DNA from: Thaumasiovibrio occultus | Lineage (GTDB): Bacteria > Pseudomonadota > Gammaproteobacteria > Enterobacterales > Vibrionaceae | DNA: 64,000 nucleotides | Direction: 5' to 3' | Assembly: GCA_019703815.1 (NCBI GenBank) | Contig: AP023052.1 | Span: 2,807,501 to 2,871,500, forward strand | Shown: one piece after another, positions 44,879 to 56,065 of the stretch | Layout: the number at the start of each line of letters is the position of its first letter | Position numbering within the stretch: the stretch's first letter is position 1 | The notes under the pieces: model-generated | Told to the model about the DNA's origin: nothing | What the model saw: the letters and a program-made list of their open reading frames with translations, nothing else | Databases searched by the model: none | Made by a program: the position numbers and the translations under genes

Positions 44879-45070
44879 TTACAACGACTTCAGAATGGTA
44901 TAGACGATAACCACGCCGGTGACCAGAATACAGCCGCCCATTCGACGTAACTGATTGTCTTGCTGTCGACTTAGTTCCAACATTAGCTCACGCCAGCGTG
45001 AAGGAAACAACGTCGGCCCAATGCTTTCAGCAATTAACATCAGCCCGACGGCTAACAAAAAGGTTTCCAT
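44879..45070 (-). CDS. DUF2065 family small membrane protein (YjeT-like)
   Basis: 63 residues with two hydrophobic segments (METFLLAVGLMLIAESIGPTL and GGCILVTGVVIVYTILKSL) and the family core LFPSRWRELMLELSRQ. Found between hflC and purA in most gammaproteobacteria; function unknown. The ribosome site lies in the last 20 bp before the ATG, directly bordered by a 13-copy octamer repeat, so its expression could vary with repeat number. Confidence 0.88.
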   Translation of the reverse strand: METFLLAVGLMLIAESIGPTLFPSRWRELMLELSRQQDNQLRRMGGCILVTGVVIVYTILKSL

Positions 45071-45081
45071 AATTTTGTCTC

Positions 45082-45186
45082 GCTCAATAGCTCAATAGCT
45101 CAATAGCTCAATAGCTCAATAGCTCAATAGCTCAATAGCTCAATAGCTCAATAGCTCAATAGCTCAATAGCTCAATAGCTCAATAG
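45082..45186. repeat. octamer tandem repeat, 13 copies
   Basis: The unit GCTCAATA (minus strand TATTGAGC) is repeated 13 times without a mismatch, ending in one extra G. It starts 11 bp upstream of the yjeT-like ATG and ends 20 bp from the hflC terminator. Perfect short repeats of this sort change length by slipped-strand mispairing. Confidence 0.98.
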
Positions 45187-45206
45187 AAAAGCCAACTTGC
45201 GCCCAT

Positions 45207-45237
45207 AAAAAAGGGCAAGACACCGTCTTGCCCTTTT
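45207..45237 (-). terminator. terminator of the hflKC transcript
   Basis: AAGGGCAAGAC and GTCTTGCCCTT pair around ACC; on the minus strand it is followed by TTTTTT. It lies 23 bp after the hflC stop and separates it from the repeat and the yjeT-like gene. Confidence 0.85.
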
Positions 45238-45259
45238 CGCTGATAACGACAGTAAACCG

Positions 45260-46147
45260 TTACTGTACGCCGTCTTGATTGTTCATGTAACGGAAGAAGT
45301 CACCCGTTGGCTCAAGGATCATTACGTCATCTTTCGAGTTAAAGCTGCCTTCATACGCACTCAGTGAGCGTAGGAAACCATAGAACTCTTCGTTTTGACC
45401 AACCGCTTGAGTGTAGATACGTGCCACTTCTGCATCTGCCGAACCACGACGCTCACGCGCATCACGATCCGCTTCCGCTAATAGTGTGGCCACTTCTAGC
45501 TCAGCTGCCGCTTGGATCTCTTCTTGCTGACGACGACCGTCCGCACGGAATTGACGCGCTACCGCTTCACGCTCTGCACGCATACGGGCGTGGATCGACT
45601 CCGACACATCGGTCGGCAAGTTGATTTGCTTGATACGCACATCAACCAGTTCGATACCAAGCTCTTCACGCAAAGCGGCTTCAGTCACCAAACGCACGTT
45701 GTTCATGACAGCGTTACGCTCAGTCGAAACAATCTGCTTAATGCTCTTTTGACCGATCTCGGCACGCAGTGCCGCATCGATACGTTGTTGCAACAGCGTC
45801 TCTGCGATACGACGGTTACCGTTGCCGGTTTTCTCAAAGTATTGAGAGAAGTCGACGATACGCCACTTCACGTAAAGATCGACGATCACGTCTTTCAACT
45901 CGTTAGTGGTATAGCGGCTTTCGTTACCGTCCATCGTCAGCAAACGCGCGTCCATCAAACGCACTTTATCAACGAAAGGCAGCTTGAAGTGCAGGCCCGG
46001 TTCGTACACCACTGGCACATCTTGAGCATCAACATGTAAACGACCAAAACGCACCACAAAAGCACGCTCAGTTTGGTTCACAACAAACAACGAGCTAAGC
46101 GTCACTGCCACCAAAATCACCGCAAGGGCTAATACTAATTTACGCAT
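45260..46147 (-). CDS. hflC: FtsH protease modulator HflC
   Basis: 295 residues. One N-terminal membrane anchor (LVLALAVILVAVTLSSLFVV) and an SPFH/band 7 domain (ERAFVVRFGRLH...PGLHFKLPFVDKVRLMDARLLTMDG). It forms with HflK the periplasmic cage that encloses FtsH and modulates its proteolysis of membrane proteins. 13 bp after hflK. Confidence 0.96.
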   Translation of the reverse strand: MRKLVLALAVILVAVTLSSLFVVNQTERAFVVRFGRLHVDAQDVPVVYEPGLHFKLPFVDKVRLMDARLLTMDGNESRYTTNELKDVIVDLYVKWRIVDFSQYFEKTGNGNRRIAETLLQQRIDAALRAEIGQKSIKQIVSTERNAVMNNVRLVTEAALREELGIELVDVRIKQINLPTDVSESIHARMRAEREAVARQFRADGRRQQEEIQAAAELEVATLLAEADRDARERRGSADAEVARIYTQAVGQNEEFYGFLRSLSAYEGSFNSKDDVMILEPTGDFFRYMNNQDGVQ

Positions 46148-46160
46148 TTTTTAATCCCCC

Positions 46161-47339
46161 TTAGCGACCGGTTTGACGAGTGGTCTGACGCTCATTTGGG
46201 CTCAGAGTTCGAGACGGCACCACTGGACGCGCTTCTGGCTCAACACCCAGATTGGTATTGCTCTGTGTTGTTGCTGCGCCATTGTTAGCCGCACTACCAC
46301 GGTTCAACAAACTGTCCATTGGCATTAGCATCACATTGTTGTTGTTCGACGTATCGACCAACACTTTGCTGGTGCTGCTGTAGACGCGTTCCATCGTTTC
46401 TAGGTAGAGGCGCTCGCGCGTAACGTCTGGTGATGCCAGATATTCAGGCAATAGACGTTCGAAACGTGCCACTTCACCTTGCGCTTCGTTCGTTGTGGTT
46501 TCGTAGTATGCATCCGCCTCTAGGCGAATACGCTCTGCACGACCAGACGCTTTTGGCAGGATGTCATTCTTGTAAGCTTCCGCTTCCAAGATGTAACGCT
46601 CCTGATCCTCACGCGCTTTGATCGCATCGGCAAACGCATCGTTTACTTCTGCCGGTGGACGCGCATTTTCAAACGTCACTTCCACGATCTCCAGACCCAT
46701 GTCGTAATCTTGGATGATCTCTTTCAGCGTCTTGGTGATTGTTTCGTTCGCTTGTTGACGACCCGCTGCAAGCAATGGCTCCATGGTGTTATCACCCACA
46801 GTCGCGCGCAATGCGGCATCTGTCGCTTGGCTCAAACTGTCGTCGGCGTTCGTCACGTTAAACAGGTATTTCACAGGATCGCTTACGCGGTACTGCACAC
46901 CGATCTCAACGTTGATCACGTTTTCATCAGAAGTCAGCATCAAACCGCTGGCACGCAAAGCCCGGAGACTCAACACGTTTACCGGATACACTTCGTCAAC
47001 AAAAGTAGGTTTCCAGTTCAAACCTGGTTTTGCAATTTTGTGATAGCGACCAAAACGGGTCACCACCCCTTCTTCGACTTGCTCAATGGTGTAGAAACCA
47101 CTCAGGCCCCATACCACCACAGCCGCAGCAGCCAGCAAACCAAGACCAGCTGCGCCAGCCCCTTTACCGCCACCGGACGATGGTTTACCACCAAACACGC
47201 CACCCAATTTTCGACTTAGCTTCCCAAATACTTCGTCAAGATCCGGTGGACCTTGATCACGACCGCCACGGTTTTTGTTCCCCCAAGGGTCCTTATCGCT
47301 TCCGCCGTTATTGTTGTTGCCAGGCTCATTCCACGCCAT
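46161..47339 (-). CDS. hflK: FtsH protease modulator HflK
   Basis: 392 residues. A Gly/Asn-rich cytoplasmic N-terminus (MAWNEPGNNNNGGSDKDPWG, then GGVFGGKPSSGGGKGAG), a membrane segment (AAGLGLLAAAAVVVWGLSGFY), an SPFH domain (EEGVVTRFGRYHKIAKPGLNWK) and a disordered C-terminus. Partner of HflC. Confidence 0.96.
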   Translation of the reverse strand: MAWNEPGNNNNGGSDKDPWGNKNRGGRDQGPPDLDEVFGKLSRKLGGVFGGKPSSGGGKGAGAAGLGLLAAAAVVVWGLSGFYTIEQVEEGVVTRFGRYHKIAKPGLNWKPTFVDEVYPVNVLSLRALRASGLMLTSDENVINVEIGVQYRVSDPVKYLFNVTNADDSLSQATDAALRATVGDNTMEPLLAAGRQQANETITKTLKEIIQDYDMGLEIVEVTFENARPPAEVNDAFADAIKAREDQERYILEAEAYKNDILPKASGRAERIRLEADAYYETTTNEAQGEVARFERLLPEYLASPDVTRERLYLETMERVYSSTSKVLVDTSNNNNVMLMPMDSLLNRGSAANNGAATTQSNTNLGVEPEARPVVPSRTLSPNERQTTRQTGR

Positions 47340-47394
47340 TAGATAACTCCATCAATATGATATGACGACAGTTTTTTTATACTGTAGCAGTCGA

Positions 47395-48684
47395 TCAAGA
47401 GACGATAAAGCCTTGAATCACACTGCTTTCCCTTTTTTCTAACCTCTGCCAATCGATCTGCTGCATTCGCACGTCGATCATCAGGGTTCCGTCTTCGGTA
47501 TATTCTTCATGTTCGATGCAGTCCAGTTGATAGAACTGGCTACGCCATTTACCGGCATATTGCGGAGGCAACGCAAGACGATGTCTCACTATGCTTCCAG
47601 ATAACAATTCGGTTAACGCTTCAAACAAGAGATCGATCCCCAGCCCTTCCCGTGCTGAGAGCCAAACGCGTACTGGCGTGCCATTGTCATCACGTTCAAT
47701 ATGCGGTTCACGCCCTTCCATGTTGTCGATTTTGTTCATCACCAACAGTGAAGGGATCTCATTGGCTTCAATCTCTTCAAGCACCACATTGACGGACTCT
47801 ATGTTGTCGCGAAAACGATCATCGCTCGCATCGACGACATGCAATTGCAGTGTGGCTTCTTGTGTTTCTTGTAGCGTGGCTTTAAACGCCGCGACCAAAT
47901 CATGAGGAAGATGGCGAATAAATCCGACCGTATCTGCCAATATGGTTGGGCCGACATCTTGTACGTCAATACGGCGCAAGGTTGGATCAAGTGTGGCAAA
48001 CAGCTGATCAGCCGCGTACACACCAGATGCAGTAATTTGGTTGAACAGCGTCGATTTACCGGCGTTGGTGTATCCAACCAGCGAGACTGTTGGGATCTCG
48101 TTTCGCTGACGGGCACGTCGGCCTTGTTCACGTTGCTTGGCGACTTTTTCTAAACGGCGCAATATCGTTTTGATACGTTCACGTAGCAAGCGTCGATCGG
48201 TTTCGAGCTGTGTTTCACCTGGGCCCCGTAAACCGATCCCGCCTTTTTGTCGTTCAAGGTGGGTCCAGCCTCGGATCAGGCGGGTAGAAATGTGGCGCAA
48301 TTGGGCTAACTCAACTTGCAGTTTACCCTCGTGCGTACGGGCACGCTGTGCAAAGATATCGAGGATCAAACCAGTACGGTCTAATACCCGACATTTGCAC
48401 AGATGCTCAAGATTGCGCTCTTGTGCTGGTGACAAGGCGTGATTGAAGATGATGATGTCGGCTTCTTCCGCCATCACCGCCTGCGCTATCTCTTGTGCTT
48501 TACCTTCTCCAACAAAATACTTGGGGTGAGGAGATTGTCTGCTGCCAGTGATCACGCGGCGCGTCGTAACGCCCGCTGACGATACCAGCATTTCACACTC
48601 ACTCAGATCTTCCCACTCCTCTTCTTGGTTGAAGTTGATATGGACAAGGATAGCCTGTTCACCAGCTTCATAACGGTCAAACAA
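47395..48684 (-). CDS. hflX: ribosome-splitting GTPase HflX
   Basis: 429 residues. N-terminal HflX domain with a glycine-rich segment (QKGGIGLRGPGETQLETDRRL) and a GTPase domain: G1 GYTNAGKSTLFN, G3 DTVGF, G4 NKID. It binds 50S and splits stalled ribosomes under stress. Follows hfq by 24 bp, as usual. Confidence 0.97.
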   Translation of the reverse strand: MFDRYEAGEQAILVHINFNQEEEWEDLSECEMLVSSAGVTTRRVITGSRQSPHPKYFVGEGKAQEIAQAVMAEEADIIIFNHALSPAQERNLEHLCKCRVLDRTGLILDIFAQRARTHEGKLQVELAQLRHISTRLIRGWTHLERQKGGIGLRGPGETQLETDRRLLRERIKTILRRLEKVAKQREQGRRARQRNEIPTVSLVGYTNAGKSTLFNQITASGVYAADQLFATLDPTLRRIDVQDVGPTILADTVGFIRHLPHDLVAAFKATLQETQEATLQLHVVDASDDRFRDNIESVNVVLEEIEANEIPSLLVMNKIDNMEGREPHIERDDNGTPVRVWLSAREGLGIDLLFEALTELLSGSIVRHRLALPPQYAGKWRSQFYQLDCIEHEEYTEDGTLMIDVRMQQIDWQRLEKRESSVIQGFIVS

Positions 48685-48708
48685 GCAGTAACTCCTATGA
48701 AGAACCGA

Positions 48709-48996
<288 letters not shown>

Positions 48997-49058
48997 TCAA
49001 TTTGTTGTTATTAGCATTTTAGTAATAAAAATACGCAAACAGTTGATACTATACGCCT

Positions 49059-49997
49059 TTACTCACTACCACAACACATAGATTGCAAGACAGTTTGCAA
49101 AGCCAAATCAGGAGACAAGCTGTCGAGCCATGTCAAATTATCCCAGCCTCTCAACCAGGTGATTTGACGCTTGGCCAGCTGACGGGTTGCGCATACCCCC
49201 CGATAAATAGCTTCGTCCAATGTGCTCTCACCTGCAAGGTGATCCCACATCTGACGATAGCCAACACACCGAATCGACGGTAAGTCAGGATGAAGATCGC
49301 CGCGATCGTAAAGTGCTTTCACTTCCTGCTCGAAACCTGCTGCCATCATTTTCTCGAACCTTAATTCAATACGTTGATGTAAGACGCTTCGATCTGCAGG
49401 CGCAATCGCAAACTGTTTAACCTGATACGGCAGAGCTTCCCCTTTCTGCTCCGTTAACTCAGTAAGAGTTTTGCCCGAAATTCGAAAAACTTCCAATGCC
49501 CGCGATAGTCGCTGAGGATCATTCGGGTGGATCCTCGCGCCGGACACTGGGTCAATACGCTTGAGCTCTTCATGCAAGTGCTGCCACCCTTTCTCTGCGG
49601 CTTCGCGCTCAATATCGGCGCGAATAACAGGATCAGCTGACGGCAAAGGTGAAAGACCCTTAAGCAAAGCTTTATAGTAGAGCATAGTTCCGCCGACCAA
49701 AAGCGGGATCTTACCTTCAGCAACAATCTCTGACATTTCTTGTAACGCATCGCGTCGAAAATCAGCGGCTGAGTAGCTCTCTTTAGGATCCAAAATATCA
49801 ATTAATCGGTGCGGGGCAAGGGCTTGTTCCTGCGCCGATGGCTTCGCCGTGCCAATATCCATCCCTTTGTATATCAGGGCGGAATCAACACTAATCAACT
49901 CCACAGGTAAATGTTGTCGCAATGCAATCGCGAGATCAGTTTTACCTGAAGCGGTGGGACCCATCAAAAAAATGGCAGTCGGTAATGGCTTACTCAT
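49059..49997 (-). CDS. miaA: tRNA dimethylallyltransferase MiaA
   Basis: 312 residues. Prenylates A37 of tRNAs reading UNN codons. P-loop [15 protein letters not shown] at the N-terminus, then [28 protein letters not shown] and [13 protein letters not shown]. The ATG at 49997 overlaps mutL by 8 bp; a TTG two codons upstream is possible. Confidence 0.97.
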   Translation of the reverse strand: MSKPLPTAIFLMGPTASGKTDLAIALRQHLPVELISVDSALIYKGMDIGTAKPSAQEQALAPHRLIDILDPKESYSAADFRRDALQEMSEIVAEGKIPLLVGGTMLYYKALLKGLSPLPSADPVIRADIEREAAEKGWQHLHEELKRIDPVSGARIHPNDPQRLSRALEVFRISGKTLTELTEQKGEALPYQVKQFAIAPADRSVLHQRIELRFEKMMAAGFEQEVKALYDRGDLHPDLPSIRCVGYRQMWDHLAGESTLDEAIYRGVCATRQLAKRQITWLRGWDNLTWLDSLSPDLALQTVLQSMCCGSE

Positions 49998-52035
49998 GGT
50001 CAAATGCTTTTACTACTTCTGTTAAATCAACCGGCTTCATCAACCAAGACATTTTTAAGGATAGCTGGGCTCCCCAAATCTGCTCGACGTCACCAGCCAA
50101 TGCGATAGATTGCGCAAGGCTATAGTCTTCCTCTTCTGGCATCAAGTAATTTGCCAATTGATCTAACGCCGCGTCATAGGTTTGCGCAGCCAAAGCATCT
50201 AACAACTGCGGGATCAAGACTTGCAGATTCTGCTGTCGGAAGGGAGAGGAAACCGCCATTACCATGATTTGCGTTCCTCGCGATTGCAAAACGATCCCTA
50301 AGGTTTGCAGTGAATCAGCGGCGCTGTTAACAACGCTGAGTTGTTGCTCAGTCACATGCAAGCGCAGGGGGATAAGCAGTGGCTGTGGCGCGCCGGGGTG
50401 ATTTAACTGACCACGCACTTTGACAAAGTGCAGACGTTGCAGCGAGCAAAGATAAAGCTGACGGTGTTGCTCCACCAGCATGTAGCGCCCTTGCACAACA
50501 CTCAGCACTTTGCCAAATTCGTTGCCTTCTACCTGTGCTTGATGACTGTGCGCTTTCACGGCTGGCGCAGGCGTGCCTTCTGCATCGTTGACCGACATAC
50601 CTGAAGGCATGTCAGTTTCTGGCGTTGGCTGGGCTAAAGGCTGCGACATCAAGCGCTGATACGCTTCGCTCGCCTGCTTAGGCACCGCGCCCGTTTGGCG
50701 CGCGCCGTCGTTACGATCGCGATATGCCGAGCTCGCAGCGTCACGAGCAGCGCTTAATGAGCGAGTCGATGAGCCACCATAAGCGACATCATCCGTAGAA
50801 GAATGATGCGGCGAACGCGTTGGTGCACGCTCCCCCGATGAGGCAGGATGGGCGTAAGGCGTCAACGGCGCTTCTTCAACGCCTTCACTCTGCACATACG
50901 TCGGTGTTTGCAAAGGCGCTGCATCAGGATCGAAGCGACTCGCCTGCTCAGTCTTCGGATATTCAGGCGCTTTATTGGGGTAATCCGGCACAGATGCGGC
51001 GGCGTTAGCATAAGCCGACTCACGCGCAATTAACGCTTCACCTTGGTGCAGCGCATCATGCAGGGTTTGATAGATAAAATCATGCACTAAGCGCGCTTGA
51101 TGAAAACGCACTTCATGTTTTGCGGGATGGACATTCACATCGACTTGGTGCGGATCGACCGAGATAAACAACACATACGCGGAATATTGATCTGTCGCCA
51201 GACGGCTCTCATAGGCCTGGCGGATCGCGTGATTGATCAGTTTATCTTTCATCATCCTGCCATTGACATAGCAGTATTGAATGTCGTTTTGCGCTCGCGA
51301 GCCTTGCGGTGCACAAATCCAACCGCGCAAATGCAGATCGCCGTGCTCCATATTCACTTCCAGCGCGTGCTGCAAAAAAGCGCTGCCGCACACCGCCGCT
51401 AAACGACGTTCGGTTTGCGCATCGGTTGCCGCTGGGCGATAGTGACGGATCACTTTGTTGTTGTGGCGCAAGATCAAATTAAGATCAAAGCGACTCAAGG
51501 CAATGCGCTTAAGCAGCTCATCAATATGACTAAATTCGGTTTTATCTGTGCGCAGAAACTTACGGCGAGCTGGGGTGTTGAAAAACAGATCGTGCACTTC
51601 CACCGTCGTGCCCACAGGATGGGCAGCAGGTTTTAATTGCACCGCCATTTCCCGCCCTTCAGCATAGGCAAGCCACGCTTCGTTTTGATCCGCCGTGCGC
51701 GAGGTTAAGGTTAAGCGTGAAACCGAGCTGATACTGGCCAACGCTTCGCCACGAAAGCCGAGGCTGTCAATTGCTTCGAGATCTTCAAGGGTGCTGATTT
51801 TGGAAGTGGCGTGACGACTTAGGGCTAAGCCGAGCTCTTCTTGACGAATACCGGATCCGTTATCCCGGATCCGGATCAGACGACTGCCGCCTTTTTCAAT
51901 ATCGACCTCGATGCGGTTGGCACCCGCATCGAGGCTATTTTCTACCAGCTCTTTCACCACGGAGGCCGGTCTTTCAACCACCTCCCCCGCCGCGATTTGG
52001 TTAGCCAGACGCGCCGGCAGAATTTGAATGGGCAT
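49990..52035 (-). CDS. mutL: DNA mismatch repair protein MutL
   Basis: 681 residues. GHKL ATPase domain ([54 protein letters not shown]), a long Pro/Ser/Ala-rich linker (about residues 335-480) and a C-terminal dimerisation domain. I do not see the DQHA(X)2E(X)4E endonuclease motif, as expected for organisms that use MutH. Starts 2 bp after amiB ends. Confidence 0.97.
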   Translation of the reverse strand: MPIQILPARLANQIAAGEVVERPASVVKELVENSLDAGANRIEVDIEKGGSRLIRIRDNGSGIRQEELGLALSRHATSKISTLEDLEAIDSLGFRGEALASISSVSRLTLTSRTADQNEAWLAYAEGREMAVQLKPAAHPVGTTVEVHDLFFNTPARRKFLRTDKTEFSHIDELLKRIALSRFDLNLILRHNNKVIRHYRPAATDAQTERRLAAVCGSAFLQHALEVNMEHGDLHLRGWICAPQGSRAQNDIQYCYVNGRMMKDKLINHAIRQAYESRLATDQYSAYVLFISVDPHQVDVNVHPAKHEVRFHQARLVHDFIYQTLHDALHQGEALIARESAYANAAASVPDYPNKAPEYPKTEQASRFDPDAAPLQTPTYVQSEGVEEAPLTPYAHPASSGERAPTRSPHHSSTDDVAYGGSSTRSLSAARDAASSAYRDRNDGARQTGAVPKQASEAYQRLMSQPLAQPTPETDMPSGMSVNDAEGTPAPAVKAHSHQAQVEGNEFGKVLSVVQGRYMLVEQHRQLYLCSLQRLHFVKVRGQLNHPGAPQPLLIPLRLHVTEQQLSVVNSAADSLQTLGIVLQSRGTQIMVMAVSSPFRQQNLQVLIPQLLDALAAQTYDAALDQLANYLMPEEEDYSLAQSIALAGDVEQIWGAQLSLKMSWLMKPVDLTEVVKAFDHE

Positions 52036-52037
52036 GT

Positions 52038-54092
52038 TTAACTACTTGGTATTTTGAGAACCTGACCGACGGTGAGCGTGTCACTGTTCAGTGCATTTAC
52101 TTCACGTAAACGATCCACCGTCACCCCGTATTGGTTAGCAATTTTACCGAGAAACTCCCCGCTCTGCACGGTGTGGTCTTGCAGTGGTACTTCTGTCACC
52201 GCAATCGTCAGTTTTTGTCCAACCAGTAAACGATCGCTGGTGAGGTTATTTTGTACCCGAATGCTTTGCATACTGACATTGTATTGCTCAGCAATCTTGC
52301 CCAAGAACTCACCCGACTTCACGGTATGGGTGATCAACTTCGCTGTCGACGTCGCCGCCGCTGCGCCATTGATCACCAGCTTTTGACCGACCAACAGCTG
52401 ATCGCTGCGCAAGTTGTTCGCTTCACGCAGGCTGCTGATGCTCACCCCGTACTGCTCGGCAATTTTCCCGAGGTAATCGCCACTCACTACAGTATGGCGG
52501 ATCGGGGCGGTAATGGAGCCCGTAACAGTACCTTTCGCGCCTTCAATCGTTAGCTTTTGTCCTACCGCTAAGGTGTCGGAGCGCAATCGGTTCACATCAC
52601 GAATACTCTGCACGCTCACGCTGTACTGCTCTGCGATCTTGCCAAGGAACTCGCCGGACTTCACCACGTGTACCACAGTACGCCCTTGACTTACGCTCGG
52701 TTGAGACACCGTTGGCGCGACTGCAACTGGCGCGCGCGTATCAGGGATAGTTAACACTTGGCCGATACGTAACGACGTACCCGACAGATTATTACGATCT
52801 TGGATCGCTTTAATCGACGTGCCGTAACGCTGCGCTAGCCCGCCCAAAGTATCACCACTCGATACGGTGTATTTGATCCCAGTGCGACGCGACGCCCACA
52901 AGGTGCCGTCTGGCGGCGAATCGTTGAAGTAGCTTTTCACTCCCACCAAAATTGCATTGGTCAACTTATCTTGGTGGTTGGTATTAAACAGCAACCCCTC
53001 TTCCGTCGGGTTAGTAATAAAGCCGGTTTCCACCAACAATGAAGGAATATCTGGCGACTTCAATACCGCTAGGCTGGCGTGCTCTGGCTCGTCTTTGTGC
53101 AGGCGGGTCACTTTACCCATCTCACGTAAAACGCGCGTTGCCACATCGTAGCCTTCACGAGTCGAGTTGCTAAATTGCAAGTCCAGTACCGCCATACTCA
53201 GATATTGATCTTCGTTATTACCCGACAGCACATCACCACCACCGAGGAGCTCAGATTGCTTCTCGTGCTGCTCAAGCCAGCGACCAATTTCGGTATTCGC
53301 ACGGCGGGTATTTAATACCCACACCGACGCGCCGCGCGGTTGTGGCGTGTGGAAACCGTCAGCGTGAATTGATACTAGCAAGTGGGCACGATTTCGACGC
53401 GCGATCTCGGTACGATCATTCAGGCTCACGAAATAGTCACCATCACGAGTGAGGATCGCTTTCATGCCGTCAATCTGGTTGATCCGCGCCGCCAACTTAC
53501 GAGCAACAGTGAGGTTCACATCTTTCTCGTAACGACGACTAGGGCCCACTGAGCCGGGATCTTCCCCACCATGGCCCGGATCTACCGCAATAATAATGTC
53601 TTCAATGCCCACCGGCGTCGCCACATTATTCACCGCACTGTTTTGAGACGACGGTGTCGCCGGTGTTACTTGTGCAGGTTGCGTTTTATGCGGCAAGTCG
53701 ATCACCAAGCGGTGACCATAAGTGCCATCCGGAGTCGGTGCCAACGCAAATAAGTTAGGACGCGCCCCATGGTTGAGCTCCAACACTAAGCGGTACGTGC
53801 TCTCTGTTGGTGGCGTACTATGGCGAATACGGGTGAGTACTTCACTCTTATCGACCACGATCGGCAAGGTCGCGCTCAAGCTGGTCTGCTTTAAATCGAC
53901 CACCAAACGATTGGGCTCGCTTAAAGTGAAATAGGAATAGTCTGGCGTCGACCCCATATCAACCACAACGCGGGTTTTATCAGGGGCCGGCCAAACACGG
54001 ATACTTTTTAATTCGTTAGCCCATGCCGAGCTAACCATTAGCGCAAAAAAGACGGCGATCAATTTCGCCGTCGACAATACAAGCCTACTCAA
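52038..54092 (-). CDS. amiB: N-acetylmuramoyl-L-alanine amidase AmiB with AMIN and five LysM domains
   Basis: 684 residues. Signal peptide ([15 protein letters not shown]), N-terminal AMIN domain ([19 protein letters not shown]), Amidase_3 catalytic domain with zinc ligands ([43 protein letters not shown]), then five LysM repeats between about residues 410 and 684, each with SG(D/E)-LG-IA-QY motif. It splits septal peptidoglycan during cell separation. E. coli AmiB has no LysM. Overlaps tsaE by 4 bp. Confidence 0.96.
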   Translation of the reverse strand: MSRLVLSTAKLIAVFFALMVSSAWANELKSIRVWPAPDKTRVVVDMGSTPDYSYFTLSEPNRLVVDLKQTSLSATLPIVVDKSEVLTRIRHSTPPTESTYRLVLELNHGARPNLFALAPTPDGTYGHRLVIDLPHKTQPAQVTPATPSSQNSAVNNVATPVGIEDIIIAVDPGHGGEDPGSVGPSRRYEKDVNLTVARKLAARINQIDGMKAILTRDGDYFVSLNDRTEIARRNRAHLLVSIHADGFHTPQPRGASVWVLNTRRANTEIGRWLEQHEKQSELLGGGDVLSGNNEDQYLSMAVLDLQFSNSTREGYDVATRVLREMGKVTRLHKDEPEHASLAVLKSPDIPSLLVETGFITNPTEEGLLFNTNHQDKLTNAILVGVKSYFNDSPPDGTLWASRRTGIKYTVSSGDTLGGLAQRYGTSIKAIQDRNNLSGTSLRIGQVLTIPDTRAPVAVAPTVSQPSVSQGRTVVHVVKSGEFLGKIAEQYSVSVQSIRDVNRLRSDTLAVGQKLTIEGAKGTVTGSITAPIRHTVVSGDYLGKIAEQYGVSISSLREANNLRSDQLLVGQKLVINGAAAATSTAKLITHTVKSGEFLGKIAEQYNVSMQSIRVQNNLTSDRLLVGQKLTIAVTEVPLQDHTVQSGEFLGKIANQYGVTVDRLREVNALNSDTLTVGQVLKIPSS

Positions 54093-54556
54093 CTTTGCTC
54101 CAACTGTTGAATCAACTGCGCACCGTTCTCTGAATTTGCGGTGATCGTAACGGCGCGCTGTTCGCCTAAGTAACGAATTTCAATATCTAAATCCGGTGAG
54201 GGCAACAATCCTTCACCTTTTTCTGGCCACTCCACGAGGCATATCGCATCTGGAGAGAAATAGTCACGGATCCCCATGTACTCTAGCTCTTCCGGATCAG
54301 CCAAACGGTATAGGTCAAAATGGTACACCTGCCATGGCGCAAGCTGATAAGGTTCAACCAGGGTATAGGTCGGGCTCTTTACATTGCCAGTATGGCCTAG
54401 AGCGCGAATAAAGCCGCGGCTGAAGGTGGTTTTCCCTGCACCCAGATCACCATGAAGGAAAAGAGTTGTCTGCTGCTGACATGCGTTCGCCAATTTCTGG
54501 CCGAGCTCAATGGTCTGCGCTTCATCACTAAGTTGGGTCTTGAATACTACTGTCAT
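54089..54556 (-). CDS. tsaE: tRNA threonylcarbamoyladenosine biosynthesis ATPase TsaE
   Basis: 155 residues. Walker [18 protein letters not shown], followed by [11 protein letters not shown] and [21 protein letters not shown]. With TsaB and TsaD it makes t6A37 in tRNAs. It overlaps nnr by 29 bp and amiB by 4 bp. Confidence 0.97.
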   Translation of the reverse strand: MTVVFKTQLSDEAQTIELGQKLANACQQQTTLFLHGDLGAGKTTFSRGFIRALGHTGNVKSPTYTLVEPYQLAPWQVYHFDLYRLADPEELEYMGIRDYFSPDAICLVEWPEKGEGLLPSPDLDIEIRYLGEQRAVTITANSENGAQLIQQLEQS

Positions 54557-56051
54557 GTCTGTCCGGATTAACTAATTGTCTTATATGTGAATATAAATCG
54601 CTCGCTATCATACCGCGTTCGCCATCGATACTACACAAATCTCCTGCGCGGCTGTGAATCCAAGCGCCGGCAACCGCCGCTTGTGACAGAGATAATCCTT
54701 GAGCGATCAAAGCGCCGAGTATACCAGAAAGCACATCGCCCATACCGCCGGTTGCCATTCCCGGATTCCCCGCCGACACGAGCCAACATTGCTCGCCATC
54801 GTAAACTAACGATCCCGCACCTTTCAGTAGCACCACACCACCGTATTTTTGCTGCAACCGCACCACCGCGCTGAAACGATCCGCTTCAACCTCCGCCACT
54901 GTACACGCGAGCAATCGAGCCGCTTCGCCGGGATGCGGCGTTAAGATCCGATTGGCATTATAGTCTGGGTTTAAGGCCAATAAGTTCAATCCATCGGCGT
55001 CTAATACCAAGGATTTCTCCGTTTCTTTCAAATGAAAGTAGAGCGCCTGACCCCAATCGCCTTGACCCAATCCAGGCCCAAGTACAATGGCGTCTGCCCA
55101 TGCCATCTGCTGGGCCACCACATGCGCTTTATCCTGCCATCCCAGTACCATCAGCTCTGGGCGGCGGGTCAATAGATAGGTGATATGCTCCGGTTGCGTT
55201 AACACGCTCACCAAGCCGGCGCCGGTGTGCAGCGCCGCCTCGGACGCTAAGCCAATCGCCCCACCCGTGCCCAGATCGCCTCCGGCACATAACAAACGTC
55301 CGTGATCGCCTTTATGAGCACAGCGTCGGCGCGGCAACAAATAAGGCTCCACATCCGTGGGCATCACGCGCAAACAGTTTGCCGGGATCAAGCTTGAGAA
55401 CTCAGCTTCGATCCCTAAGCCACAGAAGTGTAACTCGCCGCAGTGATCCGCAGCGGCAGCCGTCATTAAGCCGCGTTTGACGCCGACAAAGGTGATGGTC
55501 GCATCTGCTTTGATCACCGCCCCCGGGGCATGGCCGGTATCGGCGTTCAACCCCGAGGGGACGTCGATACTCAACACCTTGGCAGCACTGTGATTAATCG
55601 CCGCAATCACGGTGCTAAACGGCTCTCTCGCCGCGCTGCTCAAACCGGTGCCGAGCATGGCATCAACCACACAATCGACAGAAAGCGCAATACTACTCTC
55701 AGGCGCCGCGACTGCGCCACCATCATCAAGCCATAATGTGCGCGCGAGCAAGGCATCTTCCGGGAGTTTCTCTACATCGCCTATCTGCCAAACCGTCACG
55801 TCCAGCCCCGCAGTTTTGGCTAGCCGAGCCACAACATAACCATCACCGCCGTTATTACCGGTGCCGCAGCAGATCAAAATCCGCTGGCAACGACCAAAAC
55901 GCTCCGTTAACAGTTCAAACGCCGCCGCTCCTGCCCGCTCCATCAAGGTATACATGGGCAACTCTAGCCGCTTAGCGACTTGCTTTTCGCCATGCTTGAC
56001 CTGCTCGGACGCGTACAGAGAGTGTGGTAAACTCAGGGACACTGAATACAT
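54528..56051 (-). CDS. nnr: bifunctional NAD(P)H-hydrate epimerase / ADP-dependent dehydratase
   Basis: 507 residues. N-terminal YjeF epimerase domain ([19 protein letters not shown], residues about 60-80; [13 protein letters not shown]) and C-terminal ribokinase-like dehydratase domain ([55 protein letters not shown]). Repairs hydrated NAD(P)H. GAGGAAA precedes the ATG. It is divergent from queG, with only 14 bp between the two start codons. Confidence 0.97.
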   Translation of the reverse strand: MYSVSLSLPHSLYASEQVKHGEKQVAKRLELPMYTLMERAGAAAFELLTERFGRCQRILICCGTGNNGGDGYVVARLAKTAGLDVTVWQIGDVEKLPEDALLARTLWLDDGGAVAAPESSIALSVDCVVDAMLGTGLSSAAREPFSTVIAAINHSAAKVLSIDVPSGLNADTGHAPGAVIKADATITFVGVKRGLMTAAAADHCGELHFCGLGIEAEFSSLIPANCLRVMPTDVEPYLLPRRRCAHKGDHGRLLCAGGDLGTGGAIGLASEAALHTGAGLVSVLTQPEHITYLLTRRPELMVLGWQDKAHVVAQQMAWADAIVLGPGLGQGDWGQALYFHLKETEKSLVLDADGLNLLALNPDYNANRILTPHPGEAARLLACTVAEVEADRFSAVVRLQQKYGGVVLLKGAGSLVYDGEQCWLVSAGNPGMATGGMGDVLSGILGALIAQGLSLSQAAVAGAWIHSRAGDLCSIDGERGMIASDLYSHIRQLVNPDRHDSSIQDPT

Positions 56052-56065
56052 GCCGTTTCCTCATC

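Noticed and set aside
45082-45186. Tandem repeat as CRISPR or origin iterons
   Set aside because: Units are 8 bp without spacers, and no replication or cas gene is nearby.
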